DNA of 64,000 nucleotides from Dipteris shenzhenensis (taxonomy: Eukaryota; Polypodiophyta; Polypodiopsida; Gleicheniales), in assembly GCA_047967505.1 (NCBI GenBank), contig CM106540.1; one strand, 5' to 3'. The notes beneath the pieces are model-generated. The model saw nothing but the letters and a program-made list of their open reading frames with translations, was not told the DNA's origin and ran no database searches. Position 1 is the stretch's first letter, and each line of letters begins with the position of its first letter. A program made the translations under genes and the position numbers. Below, one piece after another: positions 10,063 to 21,859 of this stretch.

Positions 10063-12545
10063 TTGGGTCATCGCCATAGTGATTTCCCTAAGACTCTGCC
10101 AAAATTTCATCAGAATTCTCATAGCCCCCTGCCTCTTCCACAGCTAGCTTGCACAGTCAATTTATGTCCTCCCACTCTTCCTCTTCCACTGATTCCCTCG
10201 TTACTTGATATTCGAAATGGAGCTGGGACTCCATCCTCGACCTCCTCTTCCACAGGCCATCCACATGCCCTCCGAATCCCCCATCGAAAATTTGCAAGGG
10301 GAGGAGGAACTGTCTATGAGATAGGCCATCCAGGAGGGTCTAACACCAATAGGCATGCCCCACTCAAGGTTAAGAAAGCAAACCCTGGCTCCCATAGAAG
10401 GAGTTTACAAAGTCGTGCATTCCCAAACGCACTCACCACTTGGGGAAGCCAGGCTCTAGGAATTAGATGCATGTGCCATTCACTCATGCTTTGCCTATGA
10501 GGGACATGATTACACCCTCCATTACCACACATTAGCAGAGCTTATGCGGCACTCAAGGAGCTAGAGGTGCAAGATGCACTAAGAGTTGCAGGCTTGAGCA
10601 GAGTGGCAGACCGCCTTCCATGCCACCTGGACATGAAACTCTTAGGAGAGTTCCTCTAGGTGTACAATAGCAATACCAATGTGGGTGTCTTGCATGATGC
10701 AATGGGCACTCCCCACTACTACCACCTCAATCAAGCAGAGTACATTCTGCCTTCGATCTTCTGGTCCTTAGTGACAAGTATGCAATGAAGAAGAAGCTGG
10801 ACGCCCTCAGCAAATTCTGCCACTAAGACCAAAAGAAAAGCAAAGGTCGAATCCACTTCACCGAAATTCTCAAGCCAAAAGTGGAAAGACCAGCAACAAG
10901 AGCCCTGCAGTGGTGGCTAATGCAAGTAAGGCACATGGACCACCATTAGTCCATTGAGCCCAATATCTTGTTGTGGTTGGCGAATCCTTAGGTTACAAAT
11001 TTGGTAGATTATTTCTCCAACTAGATGAGGGACGACCTCAAAATGCACAAGGAAGTCATCAGCAACCCAATGCTCTCTATGCCGATTCTATGCCACATGC
11101 TGCAATAGCATTTGCCTATCGGCTATGGGTTGGCTGAAAAATTCACCACCGAACCAGCTCATATAGAGCTAGAAGAAGCAGAGGTCAAGCCCAAGCGAGC
11201 AAGGACAGAGCCCAGTGTCTCTTGATCGGCGGTCTTGTGCAACCGAACCTCACTCAGTTGTGCTCGCACAATATGAGGATCGCTAGATGCAAGAATTCCT
11301 AAGCTGCCAACTACGACTCAGTGAGCAAATCCTCAGGACAAGGGCAAAGGGGCTCAGTAGGAGCCCATCTTAATCGAGTTCCTCCCAGGTGACGAGATGG
11401 TCACCTGGGAGATAGTTAATGGTGACAAGATGGTCACCATTGGCCTCCACCCCCAGGAGCCAAAGCCATGCCCGTAACTCCCGTTGCACCCCAGGTCTCG
11501 ACCATAGCAACGGCCCAAGAGACCACATCCTTCATCACTGGTACCTCCTCCTCTCCATGGCAAGCCTCGCCAAGGCTTTACAATTTTGCAATGTGCCCAA
11601 ATATTGGGCACCAAGTGGCTACAACCACATGTCAGTCTCGCGAGCAGCTCTCACGTGCAGACCTGATGGAGCAAAACTTATTCAAAACCATGGCGTAGCT
11701 TCCATAGGTGGCACAAACAACTCCACAAAGGAGGTAAGAACATGCCTCATAGCTCTTAGCAACTCTCCTCTAGGCATAGCTCTCTACATGCATGACAACC
11801 ACACAATGATGGCTGCTGTCCAAGCCACAGGGCAAGCGGCCATAAGCAGAGCAGAGGAGTACTGCACAAAGACTGAGGATCTTGAGCTAGCAATGACAAA
11901 GCTCAAGGGTGAGCTATCCCACCAGCAAATCCCTGGTCCAACCTCTCATAGACCAGGCTGACAAAGTGGAGTTCGGCCTCCGAATAGAATTGGAACAAAA
12001 GGTGCAGGTAGAGGTCCAGCACGTCAGGACTCAAGAGAGCTACGAGCACTAGATCCAAACCGTATAGGATCTCCTAGTGCAAGAACGGGCTTTGATAGTG
12101 TTGCTTTAAGAGTAGAACAAATGACAATGCACCCCCAGTCAATTAAATAGGTAGAGTTGGAAGAACAGGAGCAGACAAAGTTTAGAATGTACAAGGAGGT
12201 CTCCGCATAGCTCACCACTTACACACTCACACCACACACCATCCCACAAACACTACAGATGCACTTCGATGCACTCCACTCACAAAACCTTATGTTCCAC
12301 CTAGATCTCATAGCCCCACTCCCTCCTAACGCCCTCAAAACAGTCCTCCACCACTGCTGTAACCTCGATCACTACCGCCCCATCCTAGCCATGTCTTATT
12401 TTTCCTTACATCTCCAACCCTCTAGTCTCTCTCTTTTTTTCCCCTCTAACCTCCAAACTTTCGCCACCCATCCCATTCTACTAAATTTCCAAGCCTGCTG
12501 CTTATGCCGCATCATCTCACAGAGTCTACTAATTATCAAGTGGAA
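10063..12545 (+). pseudogene. degenerate transposon-like reading frame with coiled-coil segment
   Basis: Long + strand stretches read as protein-like sequence interrupted by stops and shifts (for example 10063-10500, around 10770-11220, and 11419-11961). Between about 11810 and 12210 the reading is rich in Glu, Gln, Lys and Leu with heptad-like spacing (EEYCTKTEDLELAMTKLKGE, then a Val/Glu/Gln-rich continuation), suggesting a coiled coil. I recognise no gag, protease or RT motif. It may be the extra or structural ORF of a gypsy-type element; the name is an inference. Confidence 0.35.
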
Positions 12546-12867
12546 GATGATGTGATGCAAATCGCAAAGCTTGAGGAACTCAACTAGTGGGTCTGCACCC
12601 CTAAAAGTCTGCAAGCAGACATTAATTGGATGCAGACCTATGGCTGAGCTTCTGCAATTCAATCTCAAGGGCATCTTGTGGCATACCAGTCCACCACTTA
12701 CAACCCCCTCGGCATTACAATCCTCTTCAATCGAGTGCTACAAGCTCTCCAAGACTAACTTGAGTCCTCAATGAGCAATTTTGAAACAATACATGTAGCA
12801 TACCCCGAGGACCTCACCGAGGAGGAAGGCCAAGTGTTACTGTCTGCGGGAGTGTCATTGAGGTGAG
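12546..12867 (+). pseudogene. stop-interrupted reading frame, unrecognised
   Basis: One frame stays protein-like for about 107 codons with only three internal stops (KLEELN..., SLQADINWMQTYG, YNPLGITILFNRVLQAL, YPEDLTEEEGQVLLSAG), which is more coherent than chance. No family is recognised. It probably ends the degenerate element that precedes it. Confidence 0.3.
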
Positions 12868-12879
12868 AGCCACGAGGCT

Positions 12880-13918
12880 TGCAAGGCAGTTGTGTTGATG
12901 GTTTGTTTTTAGAGTAGATTGGCTTAGGGATGTGGGGAGAGCTAGAAGCCGTTGATGGGCTGGAGATGAGAGCAGCCACCGAGGAGAGGTAGTTGGATGA
13001 CCTTGTTGGAGAGGACTTGTTCGAGTCGCAGGTGCTATAGGAGGAGCCGCGTAGGTCGATGGAGAGGCTTGGAGCCTTGGAGCCACGGTTGGTTGGTCCA
13101 AACATGCGTTTGGTCGTTGTTTACTGGAGGCGAGGCCCGTCGGGAGTGCTTGGTGGAGTAGGTTGCGCTGTTGAAGCTCCGTTCAAGGAGTCGTTTGGAG
13201 AGGCTATGCATTTGACTGCCGATGAGAGCATTGGATGGCCTGGTGGAGCAGTGCCTCTATAGCGTAGCAGCCCATCAGCTGCAAGGTCATTGGAGCAAGT
13301 AGTAGGAGCGCTGGCTGATTGGAGAGGTCTAGGGCTTGAAGGCGTTTGGAGCATCGGCTGGTTGGGAGGAGAGCTGTGCGCAGTTCTCCAGTAGACGTAC
13401 TTGAGGCTGTCGGGAGCCAAGGCGCGCATTTCATTTTGGAGCTGTTGTCATGGCGATGAAGTCGCTTGCTCTAGAGCTGTTGATGGCCGTTGTGCATGAC
13501 CTGGCGAAGATGCTCATTGGAACTACAACATCTTCACAAGGCACCGAATTGCTCTCTCTTAGAATAGAAAAGAATGAGAGAGTCTTATTTTCTCCATGAA
13601 CCCTCTCGCACATAGCAAAGAACTAGATCTCTATTTAAGGAGCCTAGTCTCTTTGTCAACAACAAAATCTCACTCTCTTTCGCAGAATAAACTGAAACTA
13701 TCTCTCTTTCTCTCCCAAGAATCTCTCAGCGGAAATGAAGGATCTCTTAGAAATCTCTCACAAATTCTCTAAGGAGATGAATGGAAATCTATGGATGGAA
13801 AATTTCTTTCAATGAATGGAATTTTTTCTCTCACCACAGAAGAGAAAAATTGATCGCTCAATCTCTCAATCACTCAATCTCTCTCATAAGGATGGCACCT
13901 CAGTGGAAGGCTAAACCA
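12880..13918 (-). other. internal sequence of the truncated copia-type element, non-coding or unrecognised
   Basis: This follows the primer-binding site on the minus strand. Minus frames (13431-13613, 13121-13434, 12755-13105) are rich in Ser, Pro, Ala and Thr without gag or pol motifs. Near 13640-13900 the sequence is CT rich, as leaders often are. It may be the non-coding body of a non-autonomous element. Confidence 0.4.
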
Positions 13919-13931
13919 TGCTCTAATACCA
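13919..13931 (-). promoter_or_regulatory. primer-binding site, initiator methionine tRNA
   Basis: The minus strand reads TGGTATTAGAGCA directly after the CA end of the adjoining LTR, which is the copia-type primer-binding site. Confidence 0.85.
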
Positions 13932-14162
13932 TGACAAAATATGAAGAGGACAGAGGAGAAGAGTGGAGATGAGGAGAGAGGGCACAGCTAGAGAGCACAC
14001 CACAAATGACTAACTATACACTAGATTTAGTTGAATATGTAGAATATATACAAACCCATTTAGGGTTAGGGTTAGGGCATCTAACCCTTGCCTTTATAGC
14101 ACTCTATAAGTGTTAGTGCTATGCACATATGATCACATGATGTTGAGCGTGATCTCTCAACA
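13932..14162 (-). repeat. copia-type 5' LTR (231 bp)
   Basis: On the minus strand it starts TGTTGAGAGATCACG and ends TTTTGTCA, immediately followed by the primer-binding site. It contains three TTAGGG units followed by CTAACCC, which could form a small hairpin (stem 14069-14075 with 14081-14087). No matching 3' LTR was found, so the rest of the element is deleted or is the unrecognised sequence to the left. Confidence 0.8.
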
Positions 14163-16269
14163 GAACTTTCCCACACATTTGGAAATTAACAAAGGGCTTC
14201 TTATTTTGAAATTATAAAAGGACTGTCTTTTGTTATTCATTAGGTGGGCATGACAAAGATCCTGAAGTAGAAACACAACATTCAATACCTATTTTATTGT
14301 TTGTTTCCCCTCATGCTTATATAGTTCCTATTGGAACACAGAGACTTCAAAAGTATACTGGTCCAACATGTCACATGAAAAACGGGTGGCACACAACACA
14401 TGCTTTACAAGATAACTATTGCTATGAAAGATAAGGAAAATGCCATTGATAAGTTGAAACCTATCCTTAGAAAACCAATTAGCCTCTCACGATTGAAAAG
14501 TGGTGTAGCAAGTTTGATAAAATGTATTTGTAAGCCCATAACTATGCAAGAGAAGATTTGGAGTAAAGATGTGTTCAAACTCTTTTTGGTGAAACGAGGA
14601 CCCAAATTTATGTTTCTAAGTCTAATTGCCTTCACATCAAGCACCATGATCTTAATACAAGTGATGCTATTTGAGTGTTTCCCAACATAGGTCATAAACA
14701 TCATGTACATAGAATGTGCGTCCACAAGAGCACCACCTTGCAAACAATATAAATAGCTATAAGAAGAGAAATTAATAAATCTTAACAAAAGCAAGAGGAC
14801 CATGTGCGATCTTTCTTTATTAATGTACATTTCCATCTTAAGACTTAAGCATATAAGTATCTAGTTATATAATGATCTACTAATAAGCGAATCTCAATGT
14901 GAATGTAAAAAATCACAAGGGATTATTTTCTAATTTGAAATGCGAGTGAACAGCCAGCACATTTTTTTAAAGAAATCTTAACATCAACTCGTAGTCAATA
15001 TACTAAATCTCGAGAAGGAATTTTTGGCCCACTAAAATATATTATGTTAAAATGTCATTATCACTGAAAAGTGATTTTAGGCCTTTGTATCATTAAGATA
15101 ATCATGGATATTGTGATTGTGAATCATTTTCATAAGACACCTTCCTTACTACCTCATCCCCTTGTAGTTGATGTTTGCAAATGGACAATTGGCTATGACT
15201 AGATGCACATATTTTTTGTTCAAATTTTGATGCATTTTAAACAATGATTTAGCACATAGAAGGTTAACATTAATCATCCATAAAACATAATATAGAAGCT
15301 AAACACCAATTATCAATCATCCACAATGAGGTAGAACACAAAAGGTTAGCATTATCATCCATAAAGCATAATATAAAAGGCTCTTAAACACACAACAATA
15401 GTCAACTAACCAACTTCTATGTCCCAATAAATCACTCCTCTGGTGAGGTAATGCTAATGAATTTCAATGGGTTATAGATTAGTTTCCATGTGATCGCTTG
15501 GATACATGTTTGTAGCCTTGTAATGGGTTTCTAGCCGTTCAATTCTATATACGGCTTTGACATAGTGGAAGGAAAAGTTTAATCTGATCTTAACAATGAG
15601 GTAGCACACAAAATATAACATCAAACATCCATAACGTAAACTATCTTGAAGGAATAGGGAAAGCAGGGTGAGATGCCTATCCCCAAAGCAGTTGGCATGT
15701 AGGGCAGTATTTAACAGGCCAAAAGACATCAATCGACCTCCTACATGCACAAGTTTTCCCACATGAGCTTTTATCTTGATATTGACTTGCAAACACAATT
15801 GAGTTTTTTATTTTTAAAATCTTTGAAATATGAGAGTATGAAGTATCAATGAGCTCCATGATGGATAATGCGACTTTGAGAAACCCAATTTGATCTATAT
15901 CATATATCAAACTAAGGTGGAAAAGTCCACAAGGGAGGCCTTGTAAACAATGAAGATGTGCCTTGCAAACAATGAAGATGTGCAAAGGTGACTTTAACAT
16001 TGGTTGTGTGATTGTCTAAAGAGTGTCCAAATCAGTGCTAGGCTTTAGCTAAGAACACATGTACATATGCCATGCCATGCCTATGACTTATAAAGCATGG
16101 CTTGAAATCCTTTTAAAATCCTTCAAAGTCATCTATGGTCTTGTATACATAAATTTGTGCCCAACAATTAAGATACTTGCTTCTCTAACTTGGATGAGAT
16201 GTCAATAGTGTTGTAATACTTAAGAGTGGGGATTTAACATTGAGACATGAAAAAAACCTGATCACATAA
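14163..16269. other. intergenic, unrecognised open frames only
   Basis: The longest frame is on the minus strand at 14405-14836 (143 codons, hydrophobic, ending in a Ser/Phe/Ile-rich segment), and another runs at 15472-15798. Neither matches a family I know and no repeat termini are visible. A short tandem duplication of about 21 bp occurs near 15945-15985. Confidence 0.4.
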
Positions 16270-17130
16270 AGGATTCTTTCTTCTTTTTTCAATTACCATA
16301 TCGAATATATTAAGGGTCTAGTCAAGCCCAAAGAAAAGACCTTATACAAAACTTGGCTGAACAAAAAGGGCCACCCACCCATAGCCTACACTACATGCAA
16401 CTAGAAAAAACCCTAGACCCGGATATGGGTCCCTACCACCAAGAGATTCCTACTTATCATGTAGAACTTTCCTTTCAAAACCTAGCTCTCGTCTCTAAGT
16501 AAATCCTTGACCTAAGTAGAAATAGTGCTCTCCATATCCTACCCCCTCTGCCACATTGAAGACAAAATTATTGCAAAACTCCCAAATGGCTATCAAGACT
16601 GCCGCCCTAATGTATGGCCAACAGGCAACAAGGGACACTAGAAGCATCACATGTTCTCATAGCAGCACTATTCGCCATCTGGATCTGAGGAAGAATTTCA
16701 CCATGAGGCTAGACTCCTAAATGGCCTTCTTGACCTTGTGCCAAGCTTCATCAAATGACTCATTGCTTTTGCCGCTTTATTACAGAGAGGACATGCTGGA
16801 GAGATTGGGAGGTGCCTGGAGATTTTTCCCTTCAAGAGTAGCCATAAGAGAATTACCTTCCAAAGTAGGAACCGGGCTTTACCCACAATAAGGTTTTTCC
16901 ATATCATGCAAAGGCGCATTGTCTCCACTAGGCCACGCCTCTTCTTATCGCCCATTTCTTATTCAGCTTGGGAAGTAGAGAATCTCCCTGCTCTCCTAGT
17001 ATACCACTCTAGCTGAGATCTTCCTTAGATGAGTTTGGCCCATTACCCACTAATCCTCCCTCCAAGGTGCCACTATGTTTGCAGGCTAGGATTCAAGGAC
17101 CTACTCAAGGACTGCTTGTGATAGATCCTT
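16270..17130 (-). pseudogene. LINE 3' remnant with reverse-transcriptase zinc-binding domain (zf-RVT)
   Basis: Plant L1-type LINEs end their ORF2 with a zf-RVT domain. On the minus strand the sequence reads LEWYTRRAGRFSTSQAE, the usual 'W....GxFSxxSAY' segment, around 17010-16955. A frame at 16955-16698 then contains LIVGKARFLLWKVILLWLLL and CPLCNKAAKAMSHL, the conserved K-x-FLWK and CxxC...H pattern. A frameshift follows and the last Cys/Trp part is lost. RT and endonuclease domains are absent, as expected for a 5'-truncated copy. The 3' end is not precisely placed. Confidence 0.75.
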
Positions 17131-17484
17131 CTCATCAGTACTTAGGACAAATCTATTCTCAATCTGTGCCACCAAAAGCCAATCAACCGAATTAGGCTCC
17201 TAGAGCCGATAAGGGATTCTATTTTGAAAGGGAGATGGTGGGAAGGGGTTGCTATTGTTGTTCTTGGTTACTTCATTTAAGAGAACCGTGATAGTTAGAT
17301 ACCCTATAATCATGTATAGTTGAGGATATAGCCTGTAACTCCTCAATTAAGGCCTCTATAATTTTGACTTACATAAAGGACACACGTTTATGGAGAGAAG
17401 GCTCTACATGGCTAGCAATGAATCTTTGGACATTCCAACCATCATAATGTGTGTGCCTCCTTGCGATCCATCAAGGTCGATGCC

Positions 17485-17502
17485 TGTGTGCGCGCACGCG
17501 CG

Positions 17503-17597
<95 letters not shown>
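17485..17597. repeat. compound microsatellite: alternating purine-pyrimidine tract then (GA)n
   Basis: From 17485 to 17552 pyrimidines and purines alternate without a break, starting with a GC/CA-rich part (GTGCGCGCACGCGCGCATG) and continuing as (TG)n. From 17552 to 17597 it switches to (GA)n. An open frame across it encodes only Cys-Val and Arg-Glu runs. Confidence 0.97.
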
Positions 17598-17600
<3 letters not shown>

Positions 17601-18013
17601 ATTTCTCATTTTTGAATCCAATTTGGGGATCCTATGGCAAACCTTATAGTAGTAGACTAGAGGATTAGGAAAGTCAAATCAATGTCTCTCTCCCCCCCCC
17701 TCCTACATAGGTCATGCATATATTTTTGGCTTGCCCCAAGGAGGGTACGGTATAGTGACCAGTTTGTCTTGATGACAAAGATAAAAATCATTTTATTTAT
17801 TTTTTGTTGAGATCTTTTGTGATCGGTTTTGGGCATGTGATCTCCACCTTTTCCTCTTCCTCTTTTTCTTGTTGGCCTGCCCTGTGAGGGTAGGCTTTAG
17901 TAAAGTGATCGTTTTCCTTGCAAAGGGAAAATTCGATAATTTTTAGGTTTATTTTTTGTCTTTTTATGATTGCTCCAAGTTTCACTTGCTATTTTTGTCC
18001 TTGAAATCCTCCA

Positions 18014-18028
18014 TCCTCTCTCTCTCTC

Positions 18029-18064
<36 letters not shown>
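18014..18064. repeat. (CT)n microsatellite
   Basis: CT/TC dinucleotides with one TAC interruption near 18029. Confidence 0.96.
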
Positions 18065-18068
<4 letters not shown>

Positions 18069-18265
18069 AGCTTTTCGCCCCCTTTTCCATGTTGCACATC
18101 CAATTCATCTTCTTTTCCCCTATTTTGGATCTTGGGCAGGCCTTACGAATGATTTCATCATTCATCGTGTTTCTAATATTGGCTTGTTTGCCCCTAGGGC
18201 ATTGGCCTAATTGATGGAGTTTTCTCTAAGAAGCTAAATTTCCATTTATGGCCCCATCATTTTCT

Positions 18266-18276
18266 CCCCCCCCCCC

Positions 18277-18359
<83 letters not shown>

Positions 18360-18362
18360 CCC
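18266..18362. repeat. compound microsatellite: C-run, (CT)n, (CA)n, (CT)n, C-run
   Basis: Thirteen Cs are followed by (CT)n, then (CA)n from about 18309, then (CT)n again from about 18327, ending in a second C-run. The Arg-Glu and Cys-Val tail of a minus-strand frame here is a repeat artefact. Confidence 0.95.
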
Positions 18363-18369
18363 CAACAAC

Positions 18370-20570
18370 ATTCACCAATTCACCATCATCCTTCCGACAC
18401 TGCTTAGAACCATTATCAACACCACACTTTGCCAAACAGTTTAGAAAATTCTCATCCTCTTGAAGAAGAGCACCAAAATGAGTAACATTCCTCAAGCTTC
18501 CAACAGCACCATCAACAAAAATAGGAACTCCAGGAACACGAGAAGAAACTTCAACTCCAACACCAGCAAGACCAAAACAACGTTCAACACTAGCACCATA
18601 ATCACCGCTAGCTACAGCATCACCACCACTAGACAAATACCCAACAGTGCCAACACCTACATCATATCCAAATCCTGACCCAGACGAAAAACCACCTAAC
18701 GCTCCATAAAATGGATGAAAAGTAGAACTAGATAAGAAACGTCTAGCAAATCTATAGATGCAAAATTTGAAACATATGAATAGCTACCAACATCGTCATG
18801 AACTCCATTAAAGCCACCAACACAGAAAATCTCTAGCAGAACCAACCCCACCACCACCTCCAAATCTTGGCCCATACGAACCACCACCTACACCTCCACA
18901 AACTGGATAAAAACTACCATAAAATCCACCAACTGGCAAAACATCTTAAACAAGACCAACACCTCCAAAACCACCAAAAGTTGAACCATACTTCACACTT
19001 CCATATACTAGACAACTAACAGGAAAACCAACATTACACCTAAGATCTCCAACTGATCCAAGACCTGTAGACACAATCGTCCCCATGCTACAAACAACAT
19101 CACACTGCTTAGAAGCAAGGACACCTCCTCCCAAACCACCACTAGAAATTGCAATAGAAACAGTAACGCGCAAACAAAACTAGAACTTGCAGAAACTCCA
19201 CATGAAGAATCACTCAACACTGAAGGGCAAACACTATCCGCTCTCATGGCATAACCTTGTGCACATTCAGCAACAACTTCATCCCACATTCTCCTATTCC
19301 CATCTTCCTTGTAAAAACATGAAACAATCGACTGACATGCAACAATCTGTTGACTCCCACTCATTTTTGCAAACTAGAAACACATTTGTGCCCATTAAAA
19401 TGCACAGCAACTTCATCTAGACCTCTAGCCATAGACAACCGAGTTGCAACAGTCGAACGAAGACTTTTATTGGTCAACTTCTCACGATGTTCTCCTGTTG
19501 CAGTTTCTACCATTATTGCAACCAAACCTTTTAGAGTTTTCTCACCCACCCTGTTTCTATTATACCACACCTACAAAACAAAAACACACAAATCAACTTA
19601 CCAAAAAACTACACACAATACCAATAAATAAATACCCAAAAAAAAAAAACTTACAATAGTGTGTGGGCTATCAATTGGCTATAAGAAAATATACAGCAAA
19701 TTCTCATCTCCGAGCACCAAAGGAGGAAAATGCCTAACTAGCTGATCATAAGTCAATATAAGATCTGACTCATAACATTTCACTGGCTTCCTAAGATGAC
19801 CATCAGAATAACGTCTTAAACTCAGCTTATGATTCTTACTGAGACGATCATGAAACCTGGAAAAAAAACAACTAATAATCAAAAGAATCCACTACAGAAT
19901 ACAAACAGACAAACCAAATAAATGATCTTCACCACAAATAAACTCTGTGCACTGAACACCATGAAGCTTTGATCCACCATAAACAACAAAATGCAACAAC
20001 AAATAAAATGCCAATCACTTTTGTAACCCTCTAGGGTGAAAGCATGTAAAATCTAGATCACTCAACACCATCATTTCATCCCTCAAACCAATGACATCAT
20101 ACTTCTTAGTAGCCTGCAAACCATTTTCTCAAATAGCTATTCCCACAGCAACGTCTTAACCATATTGAAAGGCACCTCATCAACCCCACTCATAGCAATT
20201 CTGAGCTCCTGCTCATGTCTCAAAATTCGACCAAATGACTTAAACAAAGCCATGACTGTACCAATTTAATAAAAAGACCCATCATCCCTTCTAATCTCCA
20301 CAATAAACTTCCTCAACATGGAATAAAAAACACTCAAATCTAAATCCTCAACACCACAAATGTGTCAAACCCATGAGAAGTCCTCCACAAATCAAATTTG
20401 TTCCTAGCCAAGTCTCCTTAATCCTGCTACCACACCCCTCAATTTCCCTTTCCAACTCCAAGTCAACAGAACCCACAGCAGAAATACCCCCAACAGAAAC
20501 ACAAAGGCCGACCGGCTGCTCGTCGTTCACTCCTCGGAAAGGGTTTCTAACACCCCTTTCCGTCTAATGG
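18370..20570 (-). pseudogene. unrecognised multi-exon gene or gene remnant with glycine-rich C-terminal part
   Basis: Minus-strand frames follow each other with protein-like composition. The first, 20530-20348, begins with MNDEQPVGLCVSVGG. Next comes a stretch near 20340-20040 reading VEDLDLSVFYSMLRKFIVEI and HEQELRIAMSGVDEVPFNMV, then 19882-19679 (FHDRLSKNHKLSLRRYSDGH), 19570-19361 and 19364-19180. After these the reading turns glycine rich (GGLGGG, GGFGGVG, GGGGGVG) down to about 18400. Frame changes could be introns or decay; in-frame stops inside otherwise coherent stretches favour decay. I do not recognise the family. The start lies about 1.2 kb from the divergent membrane-protein gene at 21860. 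Confidence 0.4.
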
Positions 20571-20747
20571 GAGAAATGAGAAGAGACCTCTAAGCGAAAG
20601 TGGCACAGAATCCAAGAGAGGCAAATAACTTGAAAACACTGTCCCGATGAGCCCTTCAAAGGCCAGGCAGCACCTGCCAGGCTTTTTGCGTGCCCACTTC
20701 CCACTACATGTAGGTATCATCTATTCAGAGTACAGGTGTCTATGTCT

Positions 20748-20769
20748 CTCTCTCTCTCTCTCTCTCTCT
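20748..20769. repeat. short (CT)n microsatellite
   Basis: About ten CT units between the two divergent gene candidates. A second one of similar length lies at 20920-20937. Confidence 0.9.
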
Positions 20770-21859
20770 AACAGTGCATATCTCTGCTGGCTGGCTCTCA
20801 ACAGAATCAAGCTCTCTTCAGAAAGAAAGAGTGTCTTCCCCTCTCTAACGGAATCACTTTTAACCTCTCTATCTCTATATCTATAGGAAGAAAGGAAGAT
20901 GCTTGGAAGCAATTTCGCGCTCTCTCTCTCTCTCTCTGGTGGTGACCCACGTTACAGACATCAAGATTCAAGACCTGGCCTCACTCAATTTCCAGAGAAT
21001 AATTGGCAGGCAATCAATCGTTTCCCCCCAACTCCCCATCACTGGGTGTATGTTTTGTAGGCGTGGGTGTGCCTGCCTTCCTGACTTTGATACAACGTAC
21101 GAACCGCCAAAGAATCACTGGAGCGGCTAGCAAATCACACGCGGTGCCTGATTACAAAAGGCTTTTGTGTGAGCTAAGGAACGAGTGGAGGGCCTCGTAA
21201 TCAATCCATGTGTGTGTGTTTTTGCTGGACTTGCTTGAGAGCTTCTGCACGTCACGAATGGTTTCTGAGCATGATCTGAAATTGGATGGACCTGGCCGGA
21301 CTCTACCTCCAATCAGCTCGAGATATCACACCAGCCAATAATGTAGAGATCGTTGTTATGTCGTTTTTGTATCAATGAAGCTGATGCTGTCCACATAGAA
21401 TGAGAGGTGTGTAATTTGCCTGATTGGTGTTCGTATTTTTGCTAGTGCTTCTCAATCGGACCTTCCTCCCTATTGATCCTACGAGTCTTGGTTGACCATC
21501 CATACGTCTGTACTATGGTCTGCGTGTTCAGGATCTGAGAGGCATTGCTGATAGCTGGAGTCCATTGTCCAAGTTACCCACCTTCCAATGCACTACGAGG
21601 CACCGGATGTGTTTTTCCAAACTGGTCAATTTATCTCATCAATGTTGTATTTGGAGATGGCGGGGCTGATGGGAACGATTGCGTCGTCTTTGTCGTCCCA
21701 AGCTAGGACTGCCATCTCCAGGAGGCGACCAATGTTATGACTAGTTTGGTGGAAGTTGCCTCTCTTCGATCTACTTCAGCTGCCAAATTTGTACTCAGGA
21801 AGATCTCTGTTTTGAGGATGGATCAATCTTCTACTATACATTCAGCTGCGTTTATGGGG

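Noticed and set aside
12755-13434. Opposite-strand frames encoding Ser/Pro-rich or Gly/Val-rich proteins as a host gene
   Set aside because: No splice structure, no known domain, and the stretch lies between an LTR with primer-binding site and degenerate transposon-like frames.
14062-14080. Interstitial telomere
   Set aside because: Only three TTAGGG units, of the animal rather than the usual plant TTTAGGG type, inside an LTR.
17390-18636. Frames with Cys-Val, Arg-Glu and Ser-Leu runs
   Set aside because: By-products of the compound microsatellites at 17485-17597, 18014-18064 and 18266-18362.
18460-18678. Plus-strand Asn/Ser/Thr-rich frame
   Set aside because: It is the complement of the glycine-rich minus-strand reading; the Asn/Thr bias is what glycine codons give on the opposite strand.
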